This document shows, piece by piece, positions 26,401-33,407 of a stretch of 64,000 nt of DNA (the first letter of the stretch is position 1; each line of letters begins with the position of its first letter). The position numbers and the translations under genes were made by a program. Where the stretch lies: positions 1-64,000 of the forward strand of contig CAWEET010000009.1 in the NCBI GenBank assembly GCA_963808165.1. Direction: 5' to 3'. Under the pieces are notes generated by a model. The model was not told the origin of the DNA, did no database searches, and was given only the letters and a program-made list of their open reading frames with translations. Origin of the DNA: Thiosocius sp963808165. Its GTDB lineage: Bacteria; Pseudomonadota; Gammaproteobacteria; Chromatiales; Chromatiaceae.

Positions 26401-28209
26401 ATGAGTACAGTGGTTATTGATCCGGTCACCCGTATCGAGGGACATCTGCGGATCGAGGCGGAGACGGACGCCAGCGGCACTATCACCCGTGCCTCGTGCG
26501 CCGGCACCATGGTGCGCGGTATCGAGACCATATTGCAGGGCCGCGATCCGCGCGACGCCTGGGCGTTCACGCAGCGGATCTGCGGTGTCTGCACCTCGTC
26601 GCACGCCATCACCGCGGTGCGGGCGGTGGAAGACGCCCTGGATTATCCCATCCCCGAGAACGCGAGGATCATTCGCAACCTCATCGATGGCGCTCAGTAT
26701 GTCCACGACCACGTTGTGCACTTCTATCATCTGCATGCGTTGGATTGGGTCGACATCGTGACCGCGCTCAAGGCCGATCCGGCGGTCACCGCAGAATTGC
26801 AGGCCTGTATCAGTCCAAACCACACCGTCGACCACGCAGGCAAAGACGTCTCCTCGGCTGCGTACTTCACCGCGGTAAAGGATCAGCTCACCAACTTCGT
26901 GGCATCAGGCCAGCTCGGCATTTTCGCAAACGGCTATTGGGGACACCCCGAGTACCGACTCCCTGCAGAGGTCAATCTCATGGCCTTTGCGCACTATCTC
27001 GAGGCGTTGGCCTGGCAGCGCAGAGTCATCCGCCTGCAGACCGTGTTCGGCGGCAAGAACCCCCATCCCAATTTCGTGGTCGGTGGCTCGCCATCCACCT
27101 TCCGGCGAGACGGAGCGAACTTCGTTGTCGGCATGGGCGTGGACCTGGGGCTGGTACCACAGATCATCGAAGAGATGCAGCGCTTCGTCGACGAGGTGTA
27201 CGTCCCGGATACCCTGGCGATCGCCGGCTTCTACAAGGATTGGTTTGAGAAAGGGGAGGGCGTCGGCAACTTTCTCACCTTCGGTGACTTCCCGCTCACG
27301 GCGCCGGGTACCGCGGATACCCTTCTCAGGCGGAACCTGCTGCCGGGTGACCCGGATCTGTTCATCCCCCGCGGCGTGATACTGAACCGCGATCTGTCTG
27401 TGGTGCACCCGCTGGACATGGACGATCCGGAGCAGATCCAAGAACTCGTCAGCAGTTCATGGTACGACTACAGCGCTGGCAAGGACACGCCGCTGCACCC
27501 ATACGACGGTGAGTCCACACCAGACTACACCGGCCCACAGCCGCCATACCGGCATCTGGATGTCGACAGTTCCTATTCGTGGATCAAATCGCCACGCTGG
27601 AAGGGCCAGGCGATGGAGGTCGGGCCGCTGGCTCATGTGCTGATGCTCTATGCAACCGGGCACGACGCTACGCAGGAGCTGGTCAACCACGTTCTGGCGG
27701 AGCTAAAGCTGCCCCTTGCGGGTCTCTATTCGACCATGGGACGGGTGACCGCCCGGACTATCGAGGCCAAGCTCATCGCCGACCAGATGTCCGACTGGTT
27801 CGGGCGGCTGCAGACCAACCTCGACAACGGCGACCTGCGCACCTTCAACGACGACCCGCTGACTTCGAAGTTCGATCCCGCAAGTTGGCCCGCCGAGGCC
27901 CACGGCTTCGGTTTCCTGGAGGCGCCACGCGGGGCCTTGGGGCACTGGGTCGTGATCAAGGACGGCAAGATCGCGAATTACCAGTGCGTGGTGCCGACCA
28001 CCTGGAACGCCGGTCCGCGAACTTTTGACGGGGCCAACAATGAGATCTCCGGTCCTTACGAGGCTGCCCTGATAGGGCACCAGCTCCACGATCCGGAGCA
28101 GCCACTCGAGATCCTGCGCACCATTCACAGCTTCGACCCCTGCCTGGGCTGCGCGGTGCATGTCACAGATCCCGACGGCAAGGAGCTGGTCGAGGTGAAG
28201 GTCCTCTGA
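26401..28209 (+). CDS. hupL: [NiFe]-hydrogenase large (catalytic) subunit
   Basis: A 602-residue catalytic subunit that oxidises or produces H2 at a Ni-Fe(CN)2CO site. It starts MSTVVIDPVTRIEGHLRIE. The L1 motif RICGVCTSSHA is at about residue 58. The L2 motif DPCLGCAVH (about 579-587) is followed by a 15-residue extension, VTDPDGKELVEVKVL, that the maturation protease would remove after the His. All four Cys ligands are present. It is carried to the periplasm with the Tat-tagged small subunit. The 115-base gap between the subunits is longer than usual. Confidence 0.95.
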   Translation: MSTVVIDPVTRIEGHLRIEAETDASGTITRASCAGTMVRGIETILQGRDPRDAWAFTQRICGVCTSSHAITAVRAVEDALDYPIPENARIIRNLIDGAQYVHDHVVHFYHLHALDWVDIVTALKADPAVTAELQACISPNHTVDHAGKDVSSAAYFTAVKDQLTNFVASGQLGIFANGYWGHPEYRLPAEVNLMAFAHYLEALAWQRRVIRLQTVFGGKNPHPNFVVGGSPSTFRRDGANFVVGMGVDLGLVPQIIEEMQRFVDEVYVPDTLAIAGFYKDWFEKGEGVGNFLTFGDFPLTAPGTADTLLRRNLLPGDPDLFIPRGVILNRDLSVVHPLDMDDPEQIQELVSSSWYDYSAGKDTPLHPYDGESTPDYTGPQPPYRHLDVDSSYSWIKSPRWKGQAMEVGPLAHVLMLYATGHDATQELVNHVLAELKLPLAGLYSTMGRVTARTIEAKLIADQMSDWFGRLQTNLDNGDLRTFNDDPLTSKFDPASWPAEAHGFGFLEAPRGALGHWVVIKDGKIANYQCVVPTTWNAGPRTFDGANNEISGPYEAALIGHQLHDPEQPLEILRTIHSFDPCLGCAVHVTDPDGKELVEVKVL

Positions 28210-28262
28210 TTCCTACCCAAATTTTGGCCGCGAAAAGTAGCCCACGACATTCGGAGATGACG

Positions 28263-28847
28263 ATGTTCAAAAAGCGTGAAATCGGCGTGATCCTTGCCTT
28301 GGTCGCAATGCTCTCTGTGTCTACTGCCCAGGCGCATGGTCTGGCGTCCGATGGTGCAGGTTTCCTCGGCGGATTTTTCCATCCGGTTCTCGGTCTCGAC
28401 CACGTGCTGGTCATGCTGACCGTGGGCCTGTTGGGAGCACAGCAGGGTGGGCGCGCCGTTTGGCGCCTGCCACTGGCCTTCGCCGCCATGCTGTTCTTGG
28501 GCGCCATGCTTGCCCTGACGGGACCGGCCCTGCCGACGCTGGAGGCGGGAATCACGACCTCCGTTGTGGCCCTCGGCCTTTTGCTTGCCATTGCGCCGCA
28601 CATTGCGCCATCGCTGAGCCTGGGTCTGGCCGGGGCATTCGCCTTGTTTCATGGATATGCCCACGGGGCGGCGATGCTGCAGATGGTCCCGGCCTTTTCC
28701 TATCTGTTGGGCCTTGTCATCGCGACTGCCGTCCTGCCGCTGGCAGGCATCGCGCTCGGCGGTGAACTGCGACGCGCCGGCGGTCAATGGCTGCTGCGCT
28801 GCGCTGGCGCTGTGATTGCCTGCAGCGGCATGCTGCTGTGGGCATGA
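28263..28847 (+). CDS. hupE: HupE/UreJ-family membrane protein, probable nickel transporter
   Basis: A 194-residue membrane protein with a cleavable signal (MFKKREIGVILALVAMLSVSTAQAHG) and about six hydrophobic helices. It carries the family motif HPVLGLDHVLVMLTVGLLG, whose His and Asp-His are thought to bind nickel, and the second His motif FHGYAHG. HupE proteins supply Ni to the hydrogenase. ATG 28263 was chosen over 28257 because GGAG is 6 bases upstream of it. It lies 53 bases after the large-subunit stop. Confidence 0.9.
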   Translation: MFKKREIGVILALVAMLSVSTAQAHGLASDGAGFLGGFFHPVLGLDHVLVMLTVGLLGAQQGGRAVWRLPLAFAAMLFLGAMLALTGPALPTLEAGITTSVVALGLLLAIAPHIAPSLSLGLAGAFALFHGYAHGAAMLQMVPAFSYLLGLVIATAVLPLAGIALGGELRRAGGQWLLRCAGAVIACSGMLLWA

Positions 28848-28924
28848 CACAGACGACTGGCGTCGATTGGAAGCGACTGTGCCCCTGGCGCGGCGCTGAA
28901 ACGAATACTGTGGAGATGACCAAC

Positions 28925-31273
28925 ATGCAGACTCGACGGGCCATTCGGTGGCCAGCGCTGGTCCTGGCGGCAGCTGTGCTGACCATTCCGGCATTCGACG
29001 CGAATGCCAACACAGGGAATCAGTTTGGACCTGCGGTGGACAATGCCTGCGCGACGTTCAATGGCACCCAACCCTTTACCGACAACAGCTGTGCACTCTG
29101 TCACAACAGCTCGAATCTGGGCCAGCGTCAGGAGCCGGCATGGACCTGGTGGCAGAATGGCGACCTGACCAATTTTTGCCCACCGGCCTCGAATACCGCG
29201 CCGCTGGCCAGCAACGACAGCGCCGGCACCAATGAAGACGTGGCTGTCAGCATAGCCGTGCTGAACAACGACAGTGACGCGGATGGCGATGCGCTCAACG
29301 TGAGCAGCGTGACCCAGGGTGCCAACGGCTCGGTGACCAGCAACGGCGGCAACCTGCGCTACACGCCGAATGCCGACTTCCACGGTTCCGACACCTTCAC
29401 CTACACCGCCAACGACGGAACCGCGAACAGCAATATCGCCACAGTGAGCGTCACGGTGAATCCGGTCAACGATCCGCCCTCGGTAGCCAATCCGGGCAAC
29501 CAGCTCAGTGTCGAGGGACAATCGCTGGTGCTGCAGATCGCTGCTGACGACCCTGATACGGGTGACACCCTGCGCTACAGTGCGAGCGGCCTGCCGACGG
29601 GCCTGGGGATCGCCGCCGGTAGCGGGCTGATCAGTGGCACGCCCGCTGCCGATAGCAGCGGCAACTCGCCCTATACGGTCAGGGTGACGGCGGATGATGG
29701 CGTCGCCCCCACGGGGACGAGCAGCGCAACGTTCACCTGGACTGTCTCTGCCACCAATAGTCCGCCCACGATTACCTCTGCGCCGGTGACGACGGCGATC
29801 GCGGCGGAACCCTACAGATACCAGGTTTTGGGTGAAGACGAGGGTCCGTTGAGCTATGCGCTGGGCTCCGCGCCCTCGGGCATGACGATCAGCGCATCCG
29901 GTCTCATCCAGTGGACGCCCGACGCCAGCCGAATCGGCGCGAATATCGTTTTAGTTTCCGCCACCGACGACGCGGGCCTTTCCGCTTCCCAGGCTTTCAC
30001 GGTCGAGGTCCAGGCTGCGTCTGCGCCGCCAGGGTCGGTTGCGTGCAACGACGCGGATGGCGATGGGTTCAGCCCCGACGGTGGTTTCTGCGGCCCTGTT
30101 GATAGCAGGGACGGCGATCCGGCAATAAACCCAGGTCGGGCCGAAATCTGTGATGACGGCATCGATAACGACTCCGATGGGAACACCGACGCGAGCGATT
30201 CCGAATGTGACGGGAGCAACTGTCTGGCCGGACTGTTCGGCGTCGTCAGTATCAACTCGGCGGTGTGGGATGCCGCGGCGACCGAGCTGCAAGTGCACGG
30301 TAGCCGGTGCAACAGCGGTTCGCCGATTGTGTTGCGCAACGCCGATTCCGGAGCCGTTGTCGAAAACTCCGTGGTCGACAATACCGGGGCATGGTCGTTC
30401 AACACGCCTATCGGTGATGTGACCGCAGTGCCGTGCCGCGTGCGTATCGAGGTCGATGAGAACTCGGGCGAGATCGACGTTGCGAATGCGCCCACGAACT
30501 GCGACGGCGGCGGTGGATCCGTGCCCAGTATCACCGAGGCCGAGTGGGACGCCGACGACGAACACTTGGAGGTCGAAGGTGATGGTGCTGAGCGCGGTCA
30601 GGCGGTGGCGGTCTATAGCGCCACGAGCAACGGCTTGCTCGGCACGACCAGGGTTCGACGCAACGGCAGCTGGAAATTCGAGCGGTCCGATCCGTCGCCG
30701 GTGCCTTGTGCCGTGCGGGTTGAAATCGCCGGTCGCTCGGCCGAGCGCAGGGTAGCCGATGCGCCGGACCACTGTGGTGCAGATGTTGACCCGGTGGCAG
30801 TGCCGGGTGTCGTAGGCCGGTCGCAGAGCGACGCAGAGTCGGCCATCGAGGCCGCCGGACTCCGTGTCGGTTCAGTCACCGAGCAGGCCAGTGCGGCGCT
30901 TGCGGCGGGCATCGTCATCAGCCAGAACCCGGTGGGTGGAACGGGCGTGGAATCGGATAAGGCGGTGAGCCTGGTGGTGTCGACCGGTCGGGCGCTGCCG
31001 GCAGCCGACTTCAGTATCGAGCGCGCGAGCTGGGACGCCGACGATCGCAAGCTCCTCGTGCGCGGCACAGACGGCCCGCGTGGACAGGGCCGGGCCACAT
31101 TGCTCAGTGCCGATGGCCGCGTCGTGCTGGGCCAGACAAAGGTCGAGGACGATGGCAAATGGAAATTCGAAGTGGAAAAGCCACGACAGGCCCCCTGCCG
31201 GATCCTTGTCGAGATCGGCGGCAGCACCGCGATGCGTGCGGTGAGCGACGCTCCCGCAAACTGCCTGCAATAG
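28925..31273 (+). CDS. Secreted multidomain mono-haem protein with Ig/cadherin-like, Ca-binding and PASTA domains, in the hydrogenase operon
   Basis: A 782-residue exported protein with a signal peptide at residues 1-28. A single haem c motif, CALCH, is at 56-60. Next come a VCBS/cadherin-like repeat (about 75-180, with NTAPLASNDSAGTNEDVAVS and FTYTANDG), two putative-Ig domains (about 185-370) and an Asp-rich MopE-like metal-binding segment (CNDADGDGFSPDGG, then INPGRAEICDDGIDND). Three copies of a roughly 75-residue domain follow. They share the pattern W-D, L-V-G, G-W-F and PCR-V-EI, each ending in AP..C. A PASTA domain (VPGVVGRSQSDAESAIEAAG...) sits between copies 2 and 3. The start at ATG 28925 is supported by GGAG 9 bases upstream. 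Position between hupE and hypB suggests that it serves the hydrogenase, perhaps as electron acceptor or surface tether. That role is an inference. Confidence 0.8.
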   Translation: MQTRRAIRWPALVLAAAVLTIPAFDANANTGNQFGPAVDNACATFNGTQPFTDNSCALCHNSSNLGQRQEPAWTWWQNGDLTNFCPPASNTAPLASNDSAGTNEDVAVSIAVLNNDSDADGDALNVSSVTQGANGSVTSNGGNLRYTPNADFHGSDTFTYTANDGTANSNIATVSVTVNPVNDPPSVANPGNQLSVEGQSLVLQIAADDPDTGDTLRYSASGLPTGLGIAAGSGLISGTPAADSSGNSPYTVRVTADDGVAPTGTSSATFTWTVSATNSPPTITSAPVTTAIAAEPYRYQVLGEDEGPLSYALGSAPSGMTISASGLIQWTPDASRIGANIVLVSATDDAGLSASQAFTVEVQAASAPPGSVACNDADGDGFSPDGGFCGPVDSRDGDPAINPGRAEICDDGIDNDSDGNTDASDSECDGSNCLAGLFGVVSINSAVWDAAATELQVHGSRCNSGSPIVLRNADSGAVVENSVVDNTGAWSFNTPIGDVTAVPCRVRIEVDENSGEIDVANAPTNCDGGGGSVPSITEAEWDADDEHLEVEGDGAERGQAVAVYSATSNGLLGTTRVRRNGSWKFERSDPSPVPCAVRVEIAGRSAERRVADAPDHCGADVDPVAVPGVVGRSQSDAESAIEAAGLRVGSVTEQASAALAAGIVISQNPVGGTGVESDKAVSLVVSTGRALPAADFSIERASWDADDRKLLVRGTDGPRGQGRATLLSADGRVVLGQTKVEDDGKWKFEVEKPRQAPCRILVEIGGSTAMRAVSDAPANCLQ

Positions 31274-31365
31274 GTCGGATGGGAAATGGTTTGCCGCTGC
31301 GATCTGCCGAAACCGCAGCGTGGGGACTTCCCTGGCCGAGGCTGCACGGCGGCTGTAGAGATTGA

Positions 31366-31394
31366 CCGGACAGCAGCGCTACGCTGTTGTCCGG
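31366..31394 (+). promoter_or_regulatory. Intercistronic hairpin upstream of hypB
   Basis: A 13-base stem with a 3-base loop, CCGGACAGCAGCG-CTA-CGCTGTTGTCCGG. It contains one G-T wobble pair and no mismatch. It lies 92 bases after the stop of the mono-haem protein and 39 bases before the hypB start. No T run follows, so it is more likely an RNA-processing or mRNA-stability element, or a partial attenuator, than a classic terminator. Confidence 0.6.
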
Positions 31395-31433
31395 CTGAGA
31401 CGAACCAAGGATCGAAAAGCTGGAGGTCGAATG

Positions 31434-32336
31434 ATGTGTGGGGTATGTAGGTGCGGAACAGGCGAGGTAACGGTCGACGATTGTTGGCAAGCCCGGGGTG
31501 AGCCGGTGGAACATACGCATCACCGCACGCATTGCGATGCCGGTGCGATGGCAGAGTTCGATATCGAGGCGATCGCCGGCCACGCATCTGCTCCAGGTAT
31601 CAACCGGGCGCACATCGTAGAGACAGAGCGCGATATCTTTGCGAAGAATGGTGGCTATGCGGAACGCAACCGGCGCCGCTTTGCCGCGGATCAGACCCTG
31701 GCGTTGAATCTGGTATCCAGCCCGGGCGCGGGAAAGACGACGCTGCTCACCCAGACGATCGCCGGGATGCGGGCGAATCTGCCAATTGCCGTGATCGAAG
31801 GCGATCAGCAGACCAGTCACGATGACGAACGCATCCGCGCCACCGGCGTCCAGACGGTACAGGTCAATACCCGTAGAGGCTGCCATCTCGACGCCCATAC
31901 GGTCGGTCACGCGCTCGATCGCCTGACGCTGGTGCAAGGGGGGCTGCTGTTGATCGAGAATGTCGGCAATCTGGTCTGCCCAGCGGCCTTCGACCTGGGC
32001 GAGGCGCACAGGGTGGTTATCCTCTCGGTCACCGAGGGTGAAGACATGCCGCTCAAGTACCCTGATATGTTCCATGCTGCCGACCTGATGATCATCAACA
32101 AGGTCGACCTGCTTCCCTATGTGAATTTCGATGTCGAGCAGTGCACCGCACATGCCCGACGGGTAAACCCCGGCATCGATGTGTTGCCGCTGTCTTCGAC
32201 CCGCTGGGACGGTATGTGTATCTGGTATGCGTGGCTGCAGCGGGCGGCCGGCCTTCGGCGTGAAAACGCACAACGGGCCCTGCCGTCGAAGCCACTGCAG
32301 CGCCGGCCCATCGACCGGCTGGTTTCAGGTGGCTGA
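31434..32336 (+). CDS. hypB: Hydrogenase nickel-insertion GTPase HypB
   Basis: About 300 residues. The N-terminal metal site is MCGVCRCG, a variant of the CxxCGC motif in which Arg replaces Gly. A short His cluster (HTHHRTH) follows. The P-loop SSPGAGKTT is at residues 95-103. The metal and GTP switch region is EGDQQTSHDDERIRATG, then VNTRRGCHLDAHTVGHAL, with NKVD further on. HypB uses GTP hydrolysis to deliver Ni with HypA. ATG 31434 was chosen because GGAGG lies 7 bases upstream and because Cys2 is expected. No hypA is in the window. Confidence 0.95.
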   Translation: MCGVCRCGTGEVTVDDCWQARGEPVEHTHHRTHCDAGAMAEFDIEAIAGHASAPGINRAHIVETERDIFAKNGGYAERNRRRFAADQTLALNLVSSPGAGKTTLLTQTIAGMRANLPIAVIEGDQQTSHDDERIRATGVQTVQVNTRRGCHLDAHTVGHALDRLTLVQGGLLLIENVGNLVCPAAFDLGEAHRVVILSVTEGEDMPLKYPDMFHAADLMIINKVDLLPYVNFDVEQCTAHARRVNPGIDVLPLSSTRWDGMCIWYAWLQRAAGLRRENAQRALPSKPLQRRPIDRLVSGG

Positions 32337-32381
32337 CATGCATCGGGTGTTGTTCAGCGTGGCGTATCGGGAGATATGAAA

Positions 32382-32627
32382 GTGTGTCTGGCAATCCCCG
32401 CAAGGATTATCGATATCGATGGTGTCATGGCGACCGCCGAGGTCGGGGGTGTATGCAAAGAGATTTCGCTGGCCCTGGTCGACGGTATCGCAGTGAACGA
32501 CTACGTGATCGTCCATGTGGGTTATGCCATCAACCGCTTGGATCCCACGGCAGCGGAGGAAACGCTGGGGCTGTTCAGGCAGATTGCTCGGGAAGCGGGC
32601 GTGCCCTGGCCAGAGCAGGTCGCATGA
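32382..32627 (+). CDS. hypC: Hydrogenase maturation chaperone HypC (GTG start)
   Basis: An 81-residue chaperone that carries the Fe(CN)2CO precursor with HypD and docks on the immature large subunit. The invariant N-terminal MCLAIP depends on Cys being residue 2. An ATG at 32376 would give MKVCLAIP, with Cys at 4 and only two bases between GGGAG and the start. GTG 32382 gives MCLAIPARI with 8 bases of spacing, so I prefer it. The stop shares ATGA with the following hypD-like start. Confidence 0.92.
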   Translation: MCLAIPARIIDIDGVMATAEVGGVCKEISLALVDGIAVNDYVIVHVGYAINRLDPTAAEETLGLFRQIAREAGVPWPEQVA

Positions 32628-32863
32628 AATACGGCGATGAATACCGGGACGGCAGGGTGGTGCAGGTCAGTCATCGCCGAAGCGGTTCATGCCGCGTCGG
32701 ATCGCGCGCGTCGAATCATGCCCTCCTCGAGATCTTTCAACAAGGACACTTCCCTGTGACACGCGGGCGCCCGGGTCCCTTGAAGCAACGTTTGGGTGCG
32801 GACAATCGGCCAAGCAGCGACCGTACACGCCATTGCATGCAGAACTCGGCGGGAGGGATCTGA
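32624..32863 (+). pseudogene. hypD remnant: start and first codons only
   Basis: ATG 32624 overlaps the hypC stop (ATGA). The frame begins MKYGDEYRDGRVVQ, closely resembling the conserved start of HypD (MKY.DEYRD). After about 14 codons the similarity ends. The frame runs on as Arg/Ser-rich sequence without the HypD motifs, such as the EVCGGHTH region, and stops at 32863 after 79 codons. This looks like a scar left by deletion of almost the whole hypD gene. HypD is needed for CN/CO ligand transfer, so an intact copy must lie elsewhere if the hydrogenase is active. Confidence 0.6.
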
Positions 32864-32864
32864 T

Positions 32865-33341
32865 ATGTCTCGGAAAGCATTGGTCTTGGGCCTGGGAAAT
32901 ACGCTGCTTGGCGACGAGGGTGTCGGCGTGCACAGCGTCAATCGGCTCAAGCAGCAGGAACCACCTCTCGATGACGTGGAGCTGATGGACGGTGGCACGC
33001 AGAGTTTCACCCTGGCCGGCCCGATCGAGGAGGCCGATTCGCTGATTGTCATCGATGCCGCGCAACTGGGGCGGGCGCCTGGCACGATCAGGGTCTACGA
33101 AGGTCGTGACATGGATCGTTTCGTTGCGAACTCCAGGCACAAGAGCGTGCACGAGGTGACACTGTTCGACCTGCTCGTGATAGCGCACCTCTCGGGCGAT
33201 CTGCCTCCGCAGCGTGCGCTGATCGGCATTCAGCCCGAACGCATAGATTGGTCCGACACGCTTTCCGCTTCCGTGGCGGCATCCATGCCTTTGGTCTGTG
33301 AGTCAGTGCGTGACGTGCTGACCCGCTGGACGACGCGCTAA
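32865..33341 (+). CDS. hupD: Hydrogenase maturation endopeptidase (HupD/HyaD/HybD family)
   Basis: A 158-residue protease that trims the C-terminal extension of the large subunit after nickel insertion. Conserved blocks are GLGNTLLGDEGVGVH (nickel-contacting Glu in the DEG), MDGGTQSFTLAG, IVIDAAQLG with Asp, and SVHEVTLFDLL with His. A strong GGGAGGG site precedes ATG 32865, and an in-frame upstream start at 32796 lacks one. It is the last gene of the cluster. Confidence 0.93.
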   Translation: MSRKALVLGLGNTLLGDEGVGVHSVNRLKQQEPPLDDVELMDGGTQSFTLAGPIEEADSLIVIDAAQLGRAPGTIRVYEGRDMDRFVANSRHKSVHEVTLFDLLVIAHLSGDLPPQRALIGIQPERIDWSDTLSASVAASMPLVCESVRDVLTRWTTR

Positions 33342-33366
33342 CCTTTTCTTCGGCGGCTGCAAGGGA

Positions 33367-33388
33367 GTCCGGTGCGAGAAAACCGGAC
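33367..33388. terminator. Possible bidirectional terminator between convergent genes
   Basis: A perfect 7-base inverted repeat, GTCCGGT-GCGAGAAA-ACCGGAC, lies 25 bases after the hupD stop and 19 bases past the end of the leftward DUF349 gene. The stem is short and no clear T tract follows on either strand, so this is a weak call based mainly on its position between convergent genes. Confidence 0.35.
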
Positions 33389-33407
33389 ATGTCAAAAACC
33401 GAATGTC

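Noticed and set aside
25389..26612. A 407-residue minus-strand frame opposite the hydrogenase small subunit
   Set aside because: Antisense to well-conserved hydrogenase sequence; composition typical of a shadow.
31104..32273. A 389-residue minus-strand frame opposite hypB
   Set aside because: Antisense to HypB, with no domain.
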